DNA of 64,000 nt from Halobacillus sp. A5. Lineage in GTDB: Bacteria > Bacillota > Bacilli > Bacillales > Halobacillaceae. Under the pieces are notes generated by a model. It ran no database searches and was not told the DNA's origin. It was given only the letters and a program-made list of their open reading frames with translations. This document shows, piece after piece, positions 1 through 8,409 of this stretch (position 1 is its first letter; each line of letters opens with the position of its first letter). The position numbers and the translations under genes are program-made. The DNA is taken from NCBI RefSeq assembly GCF_024189315.1, contig NZ_JAIZEO010000001.1, positions 744,001 through 808,000 on the forward strand, in the 5' to 3' direction.

Positions 1-479
1 ATTTCATAACGACTTCCATAATTTAATGCAAAGTTTAAAATCAGCCCGTCATTAGTTGACGTTTTCTCCACAGCATCCTTTATCGCTTTTTGAGTATGAG
101 CCGGCAGCAGTGTAACATCACCAATGGTTTGCACTTGGACATTCCTCTCAATTAGTTCAGGTAAATATGTACCTAAAAAGTCAACAGGAAGCTTCATAAG
201 AAAGTCAACTTCATTTTTCGGACGCTTCCAATTTTCCGTAGAAAACGCATAAAGAGTAAGGATCTCAACCCCAAGATCGGAAGCATGGCGTACTATTTTT
301 TTGACGACACTCATCCCCTCTTTATGACCAGCAATACGAGGCATTCCTCTATTTTTAGCCCATCGACCATTTCCATCCATTATGATCGCAACATGTTTTG
401 GGATATGATCATAGTCTAATCCCAGGGTTCGGTTTATCGTCTGTTTTTTATTTTTTGAAAATGGAAACTTGATTGGCAT
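1..479 (-). CDS. uppS: Undecaprenyl (isoprenyl) diphosphate synthase, C-terminus cut by window edge
   Basis: This gene makes the C55 lipid carrier for cell-wall synthesis by adding isopentenyl units in cis to farnesyl diphosphate; the enzyme works at the cytoplasmic membrane. The reading frame from the ATG at 479 gives a short basic leader, then the family signature IMDGNGRWAKNRG with its catalytic Asp, followed by a GHKEGM segment and LYAFSTENWKRP, all typical of the cis-prenyltransferase fold. About 159 codons are present; the family is about 250, so the C-terminal third lies beyond base 1. The start is supported by a CTGGAGGA ribosome binding site. It follows frr after a terminator and has its own likely promoter, as in other Bacilli, where cdsA follows. 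Confidence 0.95.
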   Translation of the reverse strand, partial: MPIKFPFSKNKKQTINRTLGLDYDHIPKHVAIIMDGNGRWAKNRGMPRIAGHKEGMSVVKKIVRHASDLGVEILTLYAFSTENWKRPKNEVDFLMKLPVDFLGTYLPELIERNVQVQTIGDVTLLPAHTQKAIKDAVEKTSTNDGLILNFALNYGSRYE

Positions 480-506
480 GAATAAATCCTCCAGTTCGAT
501 GGCTCC

Positions 507-536
507 ATTATATTATTATATACTATTATCCTACAA
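507..536 (-). promoter_or_regulatory. Probable sigma-A promoter of uppS
   Basis: On the minus strand TTGTAG (531–536) and TATAAT (507–512) are separated by 18 bases, about 30 bases upstream of the uppS start. It lies between the frr terminator and uppS, so it would restart transcription there. Confidence 0.5.
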
Positions 537-605
537 CATGCTGCCGGTCTCTTAAAGAGGATTTAAGAAATGCTTAAGTGACGCCTTGGAAGCAGAGAGA
601 TTGGC

Positions 606-646
606 AAAACAAAAGCCGCACTGCCTATCCAGCAACAGTGCGGCTG
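606..646 (-). terminator. Intrinsic terminator after frr
   Basis: The minus strand has a 9–10 bp GC-rich stem (AGCCGCACTG pairing with CAGTGCGGCT) followed by TTTTGTTTT. It closes the tsf–pyrH–frr run before uppS. Confidence 0.85.
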
Positions 647-712
647 TTTAAAACTTCAGCGTGTTTCAGCAGTCCTTATCTTGAAACTTCTTTAAAACGC
701 ATGATCAAGAAG

Positions 713-1270
713 TTAGACTTCCAACATTTCTGCTTCTTTAGCTTTAGCTAATTTGTCGATTTCAGCAATGTTTTGATCTGTTACTTTTTGTACATCTTCT
801 TGAGATGAACGAAGATCGTCTTCAGTTAAATCTCCGTCTTTTTGTAGTTTTTTCAATTGATCATTGGCTTCACGCCTAATGTTACGTACTTGAACTTTGG
901 CTTCTTCAGAATATTTACCGACTACTTTAACCAGGTCTTTACGACGCTCTTCAGTTAAAGCAGGGATGTTAATTCTTACTACGTTTCCATCACTTGATGG
1001 AGAAAGGCCAAGGTCTGCTTTTTGAATCGCTTTTTCAATTTCAGAAATAGCTGTTTTATCAAATGGTGTAATTACAAGTAAACGTGGTTCTGGAGCTGAC
1101 ACTTGAGCCAGCTGCTTCAACGGAGTAGCTGCGCCATAATAATCGACGTACACATTGTCAAGAAGTGAAGGATTCGCCCTTCCTGCTCTTACAGTAGCTA
1201 ATTGTCTTGAAAAAGCTTGTACGGCTTGTTCCATTTGTTGCTTAGTTTCGTTAATCACAGAGTCAGACAT
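713..1270 (-). CDS. frr: Ribosome recycling factor
   Basis: Ribosome recycling factor acts with EF-G to split the post-termination ribosome in the cytoplasm. The 185-residue product has the family's usual length and the conserved segments [13 protein letters not shown] (near 25–38), the central domain around [12 protein letters not shown] and [15 protein letters not shown], and a charged helical C-terminus ending in KEAEMLEV. The ATG follows an AAGGGGG ribosome binding site. The gene starts three bases after the pyrH stop codon, so the two are co-transcribed; a strong terminator follows. The order tsf–pyrH–frr–uppS is conserved across Bacilli. Confidence 0.98.
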   Translation of the reverse strand: MSDSVINETKQQMEQAVQAFSRQLATVRAGRANPSLLDNVYVDYYGAATPLKQLAQVSAPEPRLLVITPFDKTAISEIEKAIQKADLGLSPSSDGNVVRINIPALTEERRKDLVKVVGKYSEEAKVQVRNIRREANDQLKKLQKDGDLTEDDLRSSQEDVQKVTDQNIAEIDKLAKAKEAEMLEV

Positions 1271-1272
1271 GA

Positions 1273-1995
1273 TTATTTCCCCCTTACAATCGTTCCAATA
1301 TTTTCGCCCATTACAGCTTTCTTAATGTTACCTTCTTCTGTAATAGAGAATACCAGTAAATCAATGTCGTTGTCCATACATAATGAAGAAGCAGTGGAAT
1401 CCATTACCCCTAACCCTTCATTTAATACTTCCAAATATGACACTTTATCGTATTTCTTAGCATCTTCATTTACTTTAGGATCATCTGAATAAACGCCGTC
1501 CACATTGTTTTTTGCCATTAAAATCACATCTGCTTCGATTTCCGCAGCCCTTAACGCAGCTGTCGTATCAGTTGAAAAATAAGGATTTCCGGTTCCTGCT
1601 GCAAAAATGACAACACGTTTCTTTTCTAGATGTCGTATAGCCTTTCTTCGAATATAAGGCTCTGCAACCTGTCTCATTTCAATTGAGGTCTGCACTCTCG
1701 TAGGTATCCCGATATTCTCTAAACTATCTTGAAGCGCTAAAGAATTCATGACAGTTGCCAGCATCCCCATATAATCAGCATTAGCACGGTCCATACCCAT
1801 TTCACTGCCGACTTTACCGCGCCATATATTGCCGCCACCGACAACTACTGCTACTTCCACACCTAATTCAGCTACTTCTTTTACTTGTTGAGTAATGGAC
1901 TTAATGACGCCCGGTTCAATCCCGAAGCCATTTTCCCCACTTAGAGCTTCACCACTAAGTTTTAATACAATTCGTCGATAGCGCGCTGTAGTCAT
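1273..1995 (-). CDS. pyrH: UMP kinase
   Basis: UMP kinase phosphorylates UMP to UDP with ATP in pyrimidine nucleotide synthesis; the bacterial form is a hexamer of the amino-acid-kinase fold. Visible motifs are [16 protein letters not shown] near the N-terminus, [11 protein letters not shown], and [19 protein letters not shown] in the nucleotide-binding half. I start it at the ATG at 1995, which gives 240 residues, the usual length, with TGGAGG five bases upstream; an in-frame ATG at 2007 overlaps that ribosome binding site and is unlikely. It is followed directly by frr. A terminator-like hairpin separates it from tsf. Confidence 0.97.
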   Translation of the reverse strand: MTTARYRRIVLKLSGEALSGENGFGIEPGVIKSITQQVKEVAELGVEVAVVVGGGNIWRGKVGSEMGMDRANADYMGMLATVMNSLALQDSLENIGIPTRVQTSIEMRQVAEPYIRRKAIRHLEKKRVVIFAAGTGNPYFSTDTTAALRAAEIEADVILMAKNNVDGVYSDDPKVNEDAKKYDKVSYLEVLNEGLGVMDSTASSLCMDNDIDLLVFSITEEGNIKKAVMGENIGTIVRGK

Positions 1996-2071
1996 AGAAA
2001 CCTCCATTTATTCCCTGTTCTTTCATCATGGCTACGAATCTTAATCTCTATGTAGCTCGAGGAGAACTTTT

Positions 2072-2103
2072 TTAAAATAGGGAACACTCCGTGTCCCCTA
2101 TTC
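2072..2103 (-). terminator. Terminator-like hairpin after tsf
   Basis: The minus strand reads AATAGGGGACAC, a GGA loop, then GTGTTCCCTATTTT, a stem with one G–T mismatch followed by a short T run. It lies between tsf and pyrH and may partly uncouple them. Confidence 0.7.
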
Positions 2104-2112
2104 CTTTATCTA

Positions 2113-2997
2113 TTATTTTTTAACCTGGCTCATTACTTCATCAGCAAAGTTCTCTTCACGCTTCTGCATACCTTCTCCAACTTCAAAGCGAACGAACCCG
2201 TTAACTTCACCGCCGGCAGCAGCTACATACTTCTTCACTTTTTGATCAGGATCTTTAACAAAATCCTGTTCAAGCAGGCAAATTTCCTGGAAAAATTTAT
2301 TAAGGCGGCCTTCAACCATTTTTTCTACAATGTTTTCAGGCTTTCCTTCATTAAGAGCTTGTGTTTTAAGTGTTTCACGCTCAGCATTTACTTCTTCCTC
2401 AGGAATTTCATCACGGGAAACGTAACGAGGATTAACAGCTGCAACATGCATAGCAACGTCTTTAGCAGCTGCTTCATCTGCAGACCCTTCAAGAACAGTT
2501 AATACGCCAATGCGTCCACCCATGTGAGTGTAGGCACCAAAAGCGTCGTTATCTGTTTTTTCTTTAATTACAAAACGACGAAGAGAGATTTTTTCTCCGA
2601 TTTTAGCTACTACATCAGTAATATAGTCGTTTAATTTATTTCCTTCACCATGCAGCTTCTGCTCTAAAGCTTCTTCAAGATCTGCAGGCTTTTGTGTAAC
2701 CAGGTGCTTACCAAGCTCTTGAAGCAGACTTTGGAATTGGTCATTCTTTGTAACGAAATCTGTTTCACAGTTTACTTCGAATAAAGCAGCCGTATTTCCT
2801 TCTACTACGATATGCGCTGAACCTTCTGCTGCAATACGGTCAGCTTTCTTCTGAGCTTTAGAAATTCCTTTTTCACGAAGCCACTCAAGAGCTTTCTCCA
2901 TATTACCATCAGTTTCAGTCAGTGCTTTTTTACAGTCCATCATACCTGCGCCGGTTTTTTCGCGAAGTTCTTTTACCATTTTTGCATTAATAGCCAT
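2113..2997 (-). CDS. tsf: Elongation factor Ts
   Basis: EF-Ts is the guanine-nucleotide exchange factor for EF-Tu. The 294-residue product begins with the UBA-like domain ([19 protein letters not shown], residues about 8–26), then the TDFVTKN motif that contacts EF-Tu near residue 80, followed by the two subdomains of the core ending in [13 protein letters not shown]. Length and domain order match B. subtilis. The start has an AAGGAGG ribosome binding site. It lies downstream of rpsB, with which it is normally co-transcribed, and a hairpin terminator or attenuator lies between the two. Confidence 0.98.
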   Translation of the reverse strand: MAINAKMVKELREKTGAGMMDCKKALTETDGNMEKALEWLREKGISKAQKKADRIAAEGSAHIVVEGNTAALFEVNCETDFVTKNDQFQSLLQELGKHLVTQKPADLEEALEQKLHGEGNKLNDYITDVVAKIGEKISLRRFVIKEKTDNDAFGAYTHMGGRIGVLTVLEGSADEAAAKDVAMHVAAVNPRYVSRDEIPEEEVNAERETLKTQALNEGKPENIVEKMVEGRLNKFFQEICLLEQDFVKDPDQKVKKYVAAAGGEVNGFVRFEVGEGMQKREENFADEVMSQVKK

Positions 2998-3027
2998 AGT
3001 TATAGCCTCCTTAAGTATTCTAGCTTT

Positions 3028-3063
3028 AAAAAAGGTGATAAAAGGTATTCCCCCTTATCACCT
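3028..3063 (-). terminator. Terminator or attenuator between rpsB and tsf
   Basis: The minus strand has AGGTGATAAGGGG pairing imperfectly with CCTTTTATCACC, followed by six Ts. It probably sets the ratio of rpsB to tsf transcripts, since tsf has no clear promoter of its own. Confidence 0.75.
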
Positions 3064-3077
3064 CTTGACCACATCAA

Positions 3078-3824
3078 TTACTCTTCTACGGATTCTACTG
3101 CTTCTTCTTCAACTTCCGCCTCTTGAACTTCTTCAGTTTCTTCACCTTGTTTCGCTTCAAGAACAGCGTCAGCCATTTTAGCTGTAAGCAATTTAACCGC
3201 ACGAATTGCATCATCGTTAGCTGGAATTACATAGTCGATTTCATCTGGATCACAGTTTGTATCAACAATTCCAACTACCGGAATATTAAGTTTATGTGCT
3301 TCAGCAATTGCAATGCGCTCTTTACGAGGGTCGATGACAAACATTGCATCTGGAATTGAAGTCATTTCTTTAATACCGCCCAGGAATTTCACAAGACGAT
3401 CTTTTTCTTTCAACAGATCAACTACTTCTTTTTTAGGAAGTACATCAAATGTACCATCTTCTTCCATGCGCTCAATGTCTTTCAAGCGGTTAATACGCTT
3501 GCGGATGGTTTGGAAGTTCGTTAGTGTTCCACCTAACCAGCGTTGGTTAATGTAGTACATGCCGCAGCGGTTGGCTTCGTCACGAACCGTATCCTGCGCC
3601 TGCTTCTTCGTACCAACGAAAAGAATGTTACCGCCATCAGCGGCTACTTGACGTACGTAGTTAAATGCTTCATCTACCTTCTTAACCGTTTTTTGCAGGT
3701 CGATGATGTAAATTCCGTTACGCTCAGTGAAGATGTATTTTTTCATCTTCGGATTCCAGCGACGGGTTTGGTGTCCAAAATGAACACCAGCTTCTAAAAG
3801 CTGTTTCATTGAAATAACAGACAT
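3078..3824 (-). CDS. rpsB: 30S ribosomal protein S2
   Basis: S2 binds late to the 30S head–body junction and is needed for S1-type mRNA contacts. The 248-residue protein has the conserved start [27 protein letters not shown], then [10 protein letters not shown], the coiled hairpin with [17 protein letters not shown], and [15 protein letters not shown]. The tail beyond about residue 225 is almost entirely Glu, Val and Ala, which is normal for Bacillaceae S2 but very acidic. A strong AGGAGGA ribosome binding site precedes the ATG. It has its own promoter and a leader of about 115 bases after the SwrB-like gene. Confidence 0.98.
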   Translation of the reverse strand: MSVISMKQLLEAGVHFGHQTRRWNPKMKKYIFTERNGIYIIDLQKTVKKVDEAFNYVRQVAADGGNILFVGTKKQAQDTVRDEANRCGMYYINQRWLGGTLTNFQTIRKRINRLKDIERMEEDGTFDVLPKKEVVDLLKEKDRLVKFLGGIKEMTSIPDAMFVIDPRKERIAIAEAHKLNIPVVGIVDTNCDPDEIDYVIPANDDAIRAVKLLTAKMADAVLEAKQGEETEEVQEAEVEEEAVESVEE

Positions 3825-3914
3825 TAGTAAATCCTCCTAAATGGTTTTTTTAGTATCCTCCACCTTTATCATCTTTCGATCTCAACTCTATTTAATAGAG
3901 CAACCTGAGAAGGA

Positions 3915-3940
3915 AATTAAAAGGTGTGTGTATTGACACC
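3915..3940 (-). promoter_or_regulatory. Hairpin early in the rpsB leader
   Basis: Just after the predicted transcription start the minus strand has GGTGT and ACACC arms around an 8-base loop, followed by TTTTAATTT. A short stem with a T tract could act as an attenuator or stop read-through from the flagellar operon. Whether it belongs to a known S2 leader class cannot be decided by eye. Confidence 0.35.
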
Positions 3941-3947
3941 GTCAGTA

Positions 3948-3976
3948 AATATACCATAATCACCATTCTCAATCAA
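3948..3976 (-). promoter_or_regulatory. Sigma-A promoter of rpsB
   Basis: TTGATT (3971–3976) and TATATT (3948–3953) on the minus strand are 17 bases apart, with an extended TG upstream of the -10. It sits right after the stop codon of the SwrB-like gene. Confidence 0.65.
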
Positions 3977-3986
3977 GTAGATCCAT

Positions 3987-4403
3987 TTAATTTCTTTTAT
4001 GAAATTTAACGATTAACTGCGTCTCCGTGATACCTAAGTTCAGCTTTTTAGCTATATCATTTATTGAATGTCCTCTATTATGTAAAGAAATCACTTTTGA
4101 TTGTGGAGACAATTGATACTCCGGCTCATCATTCTCAGGCTCAGGCGGCGTATATTCTTCCTGTTGTTTCCCTGCACCCTCACCGGCGCGAAAGGAAGTA
4201 CTTGTCAATTTAGATTCCAGCCGCTTATTCTCTTCCTTAATCTCGAGAAGATAAGAGGAGAACAGGTCTTCGATCTCACGTGCGACTTCCTGCTGCCTCA
4301 GTTCTATTTCTTCAGACTTCTTTACCTTTGTAAAAATAGTAAAAAGTGCATATATTAATAATCCATCAACAATAAAACTTATAATTAATAAAAAGTATAT
4401 CAT
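3987..4403 (-). CDS. swrB: SwrB-like membrane-anchored protein with DUF6115-type tail
   Basis: The 138-residue protein has one N-terminal transmembrane helix (about residues 2–22), a charged coiled-coil stretch (about 28–65), a Pro/Glu-rich linker, and a C-terminal helix-turn-helix-like segment with HNRGHSINDIAKKLNLGITE. This layout and its place downstream of sigD match B. subtilis SwrB (YlxL), which promotes activation of the flagellar export apparatus and swarming. The symbol is assigned by position and architecture; sequence identity is probably low. The ribosome binding site is GAGGAT. A gap of about 200 bases separates it from the FapA gene upstream, with no clear promoter seen. Confidence 0.7.
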   Translation of the reverse strand: MIYFLLIISFIVDGLLIYALFTIFTKVKKSEEIELRQQEVAREIEDLFSSYLLEIKEENKRLESKLTSTSFRAGEGAGKQQEEYTPPEPENDEPEYQLSPQSKVISLHNRGHSINDIAKKLNLGITETQLIVKFHKRN

Positions 4404-4607
4404 CTTTTCATCCTCTATTACATTTTACGTTTCAGCATCGAAAAGGGGAGACTCTCCGGTGCACCACACTGCAAGCAGGTTACTCTTATTTAAAACTATC
4501 ATAGCTTTTCTTCTCAAATCGGGAGCTTTAATAGAAGAACCAACTATGAAGGAACGCTCTTGCTTCTTTACCAAGTTTCATAACAGCAATTAAAAACAGT
4601 CTGAGTT
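4404..4607 (-). other. Gap between FapA-family gene and SwrB-like gene
   Basis: About 200 bases without a convincing gene. On the minus strand it contains short palindromes (GGAGAGTCTCC, GGTGCACC) and a 49-codon open frame beginning with TTG that lacks a ribosome binding site. No clear promoter or terminator was found, so read-through from the fla/che operon seems likely. Confidence 0.4.
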
Positions 4608-5921
4608 TTAAATGTCTTCAATTATAACTTCGAAATCTTCCGTCCTTACTATAACATGCTGATATGTACGTAATGTTTTTCGTATATATTTGCCGAAAGC
4701 TAACTCAACATTTCCAAACAGAGAGCCGCTCACTTTAATTTTTGATTGATTTAAATCCCCTATTGCCGACTCAAGATGCATTAGTTGTCCTTCTAAATCT
4801 TCTATCTGTTCACGAATCACCTGAGTAGAGTTCCTTTGGCGCAGATGGGTAATCCGTTCTTTGACTGATAAACCTCCAGCCTTTTGCATTTTGACTTCTA
4901 ACATCCTGCCTATCTTCACAAGCTTGCTAAGTTCGTATTGTTTATCAGCAAGCTGCTTAATCAACTTGTTTTTCCTTCGTTCCACTTGAATATTGGTTCC
5001 GATAGACAAAGAGGTTGCTGTATTCATTCGATTGCCTGCATCTTTAGCTTCAATAGAATGTCCAGCTGAAATCGTTCCTCCAATAATATTTCCGGTGAGG
5101 CAGGATACAGACTGTTTTGCCACGCAGTGACTGTGAAGTATAGAATACTGTACCAATATATCACCACCAGCCTCCACATTAGCCTGGTTCAAATAGCCTG
5201 CTCTTATATCTCCTTCCGCACTAATTAGGCTTTTATCCAGTCCAGAGACCCCTTCGCTTATATGTATGGACCCTCCGGCTCGTAATTCTGCTCCTTCAAC
5301 TAAGCCGTGTACAGAAATGTCTCCTCCTGCTGCCACTTTAAAGCCTGTTGGTACATTACCTCGAATGATAACTGAACCAATAAAATCAAGGTTACCAGTA
5401 GAAAGGTCAACATCACCCTTAACCTCGTATAATGGCTGGACGCTTATTCTATAATTCTGATAGTTAAGCTGCCCGTTAATCTCTGAGTAAAACGCACGAT
5501 CTTTGTATATTACGTTTTTCCCAGCTTTTACTTTCGATTCCCTTCCGTCCCGGGCCGGCACTTCTTCACCTAAAACATTAACCCCGGCAGCTCCGGCTAT
5601 TGGTTCCTTAAGCACAGCAAGCTTTTCCCCTTCGCAGACTGAAGGAATATTAATAACGTCTCTAAAGTCATTCTTTCCCTCCACCTTCACTTCAGGTTGA
5701 TAATTCACTTCAAAAATAATCCGTCCATCTATCCCCTCAACAGGGTCTTTCCCGACGGCAACTACTTCTTTAGACTGTCGATCGGAATTTCTATTAGAAA
5801 CAAGCCTGTGAATAGTTTCTTCATGTATTCCAAAACCAACACCTTCACGATGCAACGTCTCAAGAATTAAATTCCTGGATACTTCTTCATACCCAGCCGA
5901 AAGTTCAAAATAAGCTTCCAT
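4608..5921 (-). CDS. FapA family protein (DUF342, polymer-forming beta-helix type)
   Basis: FapA-family proteins (DUF342) accompany flagellar genes in many bacteria; their biochemical role is unsettled. The product has an N-terminal alpha/beta domain (to about residue 130, with KEPIAGAAGVNVLGEEV), a glycine-rich right-handed beta-helix of repeats such as GNLDFIGSVIIRGNV and GLVEGAELRAGGSIHI (about 165–295), and a coiled coil with a small C-terminal domain. Coordinates use the first ATG, 437 residues, but no good ribosome binding site precedes it. The frame stays open to just after the sigD stop, where GGGAGGGG lies a few bases before CTG codons (5976–5981), so the protein may be about 456 residues. 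It directly follows sigD. Confidence 0.85.
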   Translation of the reverse strand: MEAYFELSAGYEEVSRNLILETLHREGVGFGIHEETIHRLVSNRNSDRQSKEVVAVGKDPVEGIDGRIIFEVNYQPEVKVEGKNDFRDVINIPSVCEGEKLAVLKEPIAGAAGVNVLGEEVPARDGRESKVKAGKNVIYKDRAFYSEINGQLNYQNYRISVQPLYEVKGDVDLSTGNLDFIGSVIIRGNVPTGFKVAAGGDISVHGLVEGAELRAGGSIHISEGVSGLDKSLISAEGDIRAGYLNQANVEAGGDILVQYSILHSHCVAKQSVSCLTGNIIGGTISAGHSIEAKDAGNRMNTATSLSIGTNIQVERRKNKLIKQLADKQYELSKLVKIGRMLEVKMQKAGGLSVKERITHLRQRNSTQVIREQIEDLEGQLMHLESAIGDLNQSKIKVSGSLFGNVELAFGKYIRKTLRTYQHVIVRTEDFEVIIEDI

Positions 5922-5995
5922 TCGGTCCCTGGATAATGTGACTTTACCGATTTCTTTTGGTTCCTTAATATTTTCCAGCAGACTCCCCTCCCTTT

Positions 5996-6766
5996 TTAAC
6001 TAACAATGTCAATGAGAGAATTGCGAAGTTTAAATAATGCTTTAGCATGAATTTGTGAAATTCTGGAGGTTGTTAATTCCATAATTTCTCCAATTTCAGT
6101 CAGAGTCAATTCTTTTGTGTAAAACAAACTTACGACCAGCTGCTCTTTCTCGTTCAGCTGCTCGATTTGATTTGCCAGTTCCTGGTAGTTTTCTTTTTTA
6201 ACGATATTTTCAGATGGTGATAATGCGGAATAATCAGGTATGGAGTAGCCAATTCCTTCTTTGTTTTCTTCCTTTCCGTCTTTAGGTTTCTCTTCCATAG
6301 ACAGCACATTAGCAAATAATGAATCTTTTATCACTTCTTCTACTTCCATAGGAGTCATAGATGTTTTTTCAGCGATTTCATAAGAAGTGGGAGGTCTTTT
6401 TAGAGATTGTTCTAGTTCTTCAGCGGCCGTCTCGATTTTCTTTGATTTATCTCTTACAGATCTTGGTAGCCAGTCTTCTTTACGTAGTCCATCAATAATC
6501 GAACCTCTGATTCTAAAAGATGCATAAGTATCAAACTTCAAATCACGACTTAGATCAAATTTTCTCAGAGCATCATACAACCCAAGTAAACCAAGACTTC
6601 TTACATCCTCTTTACTCACACTTTTTGGCAAATGTGCAGATATTCTTTGAACATGAAAACTGACTAAATATTCGTACACTTGAACTAATTCATTTGCCGC
6701 TTCACTACTTCCATTGTTCACCCATTCTTCCCACAACTCGCTTTCCTGTGTTACAGAACTCCTCAT
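5996..6766 (-). CDS. sigD: RNA polymerase sigma factor SigD (FliA family)
   Basis: Sigma-D directs RNA polymerase to late flagellar, chemotaxis and autolysin promoters. The 256-residue protein shows region 2 (VKRISAHLPKSVSKEDVRSLGLLGLYDALRKFD and FDTYASFRIRGSIIDGLRKEDWLPRSVRD), a region 3 segment, and region 4 with LVVSLFYTKELTLTEIGEIMELTTSRISQIHAKAL. Length and motif order match B. subtilis SigD (254). AGGAGGGG precedes the ATG. It lies near the 3' end of the fla/che operon. In B. subtilis, distance from the operon promoter makes SigD level the switch for cell motility; that is inference here. Confidence 0.97.
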   Translation of the reverse strand: MRSSVTQESELWEEWVNNGSSEAANELVQVYEYLVSFHVQRISAHLPKSVSKEDVRSLGLLGLYDALRKFDLSRDLKFDTYASFRIRGSIIDGLRKEDWLPRSVRDKSKKIETAAEELEQSLKRPPTSYEIAEKTSMTPMEVEEVIKDSLFANVLSMEEKPKDGKEENKEGIGYSIPDYSALSPSENIVKKENYQELANQIEQLNEKEQLVVSLFYTKELTLTEIGEIMELTTSRISQIHAKALFKLRNSLIDIVS

Positions 6767-6818
6767 CGTACCCCTCCTTACCCTTTAAATACCAGAAGTT
6801 TAGTTCGACTGCACAAGG

Positions 6819-7319
6819 TCATATATTCTTTTCTCCCATATGAATAGTTTTCACATTAAGAACACAGCTCACCGGATCAAACTCAATGGTCCTGCCATTG
6901 TCACCGCCAGTATCTTCCGCTGCAAGCATAATTCCAAGTTCGCTTAACCTGCTCTTTACAGCTTCTATGTTTCGAGGTCCAATTCTCATTAACTCGCTCT
7001 TTGAATGAAACTGAAACATTTGAGATCCTCCTGCAATCTTTGCACGCAGCCTGGAAGAAGCCGCTCCTGCTTTAATGAGCTTGTTCCGCAGTGCTGCAAT
7101 TCCAGTATCAGCAAATTTCGCCGGGTTAACATATTGGTTCTTGCTCATCTCAGAGTTTGGAAGCATAACGTGGACCATTCCCGCTATTGAACGATCAGCG
7201 TCATAGATAACTACCCCCATGCAAGAGCCAAGACCTGCAGTTCTTATTACCCCTGGAGCCGATGTAATTTTCATTTCAGCTATTCCGACTTTTACAATTG
7301 TTCTAACATTATCCCTCAC
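6819..7319 (-). CDS. cheD: Chemoreceptor glutamine deamidase CheD
   Basis: CheD deamidates glutamines in methyl-accepting receptors and, in Bacillus, also binds CheC and raises its CheY-P phosphatase activity. The catalytic Cys is in GLGSCMGVVIYD and the His in AGMVHVMLP, both present in the 166-residue product. The start is a GTG at 7319 with GAGGGAG upstream; the first codons overlap the end of cheC by 11 bases. It lies in the cheA–cheW–cheC–cheD–sigD order typical of Bacillus. Confidence 0.95.
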   Translation of the reverse strand: MRDNVRTIVKVGIAEMKITSAPGVIRTAGLGSCMGVVIYDADRSIAGMVHVMLPNSEMSKNQYVNPAKFADTGIAALRNKLIKAGAASSRLRAKIAGGSQMFQFHSKSELMRIGPRNIEAVKSRLSELGIMLAAEDTGGDNGRTIEFDPVSCVLNVKTIHMGEKNI

Positions 7320-7938
7320 TGGTTACTCCCTCAGAACGAAACAATGCATCGTAAAATAAGGGATCAGGAAATAATAAGAAAACTCCATGAACTTGTTCAG
7401 CCTGATCCACTATAAGCACTGTTTCGATAACTAGTGCCTGGTCTGAATGCTTAGAAAGTTCTATCAAGCCGGTGCTCAACACAGCACCCACCATATCGTT
7501 AATTACTACGGGCACTGAAGGAAAAAGCTCCAACCGAGTGAAATCGGCGAGACTTGATAAATATGAACCGGCTATAATATTTCCTATTTCCTCCAATGCA
7601 GACTGCCGCAGATCAAGCGTATTACTTAAATCACCTAACAGCAGCGTTAAAAATAATTCGGCTCGGTTCGGAGCAAGCGCAAAGAACATGCTCCCTGGTG
7701 CCTCACCTTCAATTCGCAATGAAATAATAGTCATTTCTTCCGCCGCACCGCCTGCGCTCTCCATAACTTCATCGAATCCTGCAATTTGAATGGAAGGAAC
7801 CGACATGGCTATCGGTATATTTAATAATGAAGAAAGCGAGGCAGCAGCATTTCCAGCACCGATATTCCCCACTTCTTTAAGTAAATCCAGCTGAATAGGA
7901 CAAAATGAATCCTGAAAAGGAATACAATCAGTCTTCAA
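7309..7938 (-). CDS. cheC: CheY-P phosphatase CheC
   Basis: CheC dephosphorylates CheY-P and takes part in the Bacillus adaptation system together with CheD. The 209-residue product has the two pseudo-repeats of the CheC/FliY phosphatase fold: LKEVGNIGAGNAAASLSSLL near residue 20 and LEEIGNIIAGSYLSSLADF near residue 117, each with the E…N pair that forms an active site. Translation appears to start at a TTG at 7938, inside the last codons of cheW, which suggests translational coupling; the ribosome binding site is weak. The end overlaps cheD. Confidence 0.95.
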   Translation of the reverse strand: MKTDCIPFQDSFCPIQLDLLKEVGNIGAGNAAASLSSLLNIPIAMSVPSIQIAGFDEVMESAGGAAEEMTIISLRIEGEAPGSMFFALAPNRAELFLTLLLGDLSNTLDLRQSALEEIGNIIAGSYLSSLADFTRLELFPSVPVVINDMVGAVLSTGLIELSKHSDQALVIETVLIVDQAEQVHGVFLLFPDPLFYDALFRSEGVTSEG

Positions 7939-8395
7939 TTTCTTCTATCTCTTTCATTTCATCAACAGAGAGTACTTTCGATAAGTCTAAAAGGATAAAT
8001 AGACGCTGTTCGACTTTAACAACACCACTGACATATCCTGCTTCCACTGAATCAATTACCTCTGGCGGCGGCTCAATTGCATCAACCTCAAAATCTAATA
8101 CATCATTTGCTGCATCAACAATCAAACCGACATCCATATTTTCAATGGCTGCAATAATGATACGGGTATTGTCATTGGATGCATAGTTTTCTATACCAAA
8201 CCTCTTACGTAAATCAATAATTGGAGTAACCACCCCTCGCAGGTTAATTACTCCTTCTACAAAAGGAGCGGTACGAGGTACTCTGGTGATATGCATGACT
8301 CTTTCTATTGAGCCGACTTGATGAACGGGAATTGCATACTCCTCGCGGCCAAGTTGAAAAACGATAACCTTCATTGTCTTACTTTCTGCTATCAT
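7928..8395 (-). CDS. cheW: Chemotaxis adaptor protein CheW
   Basis: CheW couples receptors to the CheA kinase in membrane-associated arrays. The 155-residue product is a single CheW domain: MKVIVFQLGREEYAIPVHQVGSIERVMHITRVP, then GVINLRGVVTPIIDLRKRFG and the late GVVKVEQRLFILLDLSKVL. The start at 8395 has GGGAGG eight bases upstream; an internal ATG seven codons later is possible but less well placed. It lies between cheA and cheC. The C-terminal tail is highly acidic. Confidence 0.97.
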   Translation of the reverse strand: MIAESKTMKVIVFQLGREEYAIPVHQVGSIERVMHITRVPRTAPFVEGVINLRGVVTPIIDLRKRFGIENYASNDNTRIIIAAIENMDVGLIVDAANDVLDFEVDAIEPPPEVIDSVEAGYVSGVVKVEQRLFILLDLSKVLSVDEMKEIEEIED

Positions 8396-8409
8396 GTTGA
8401 CTGCCTCCC

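Noticed and set aside
4444-4590. 49-codon minus-strand open frame starting with TTG in the gap before the SwrB-like gene
   Set aside because: No ribosome binding site, no recognised family, and an open frame of this length is expected by chance in a gap of this size.
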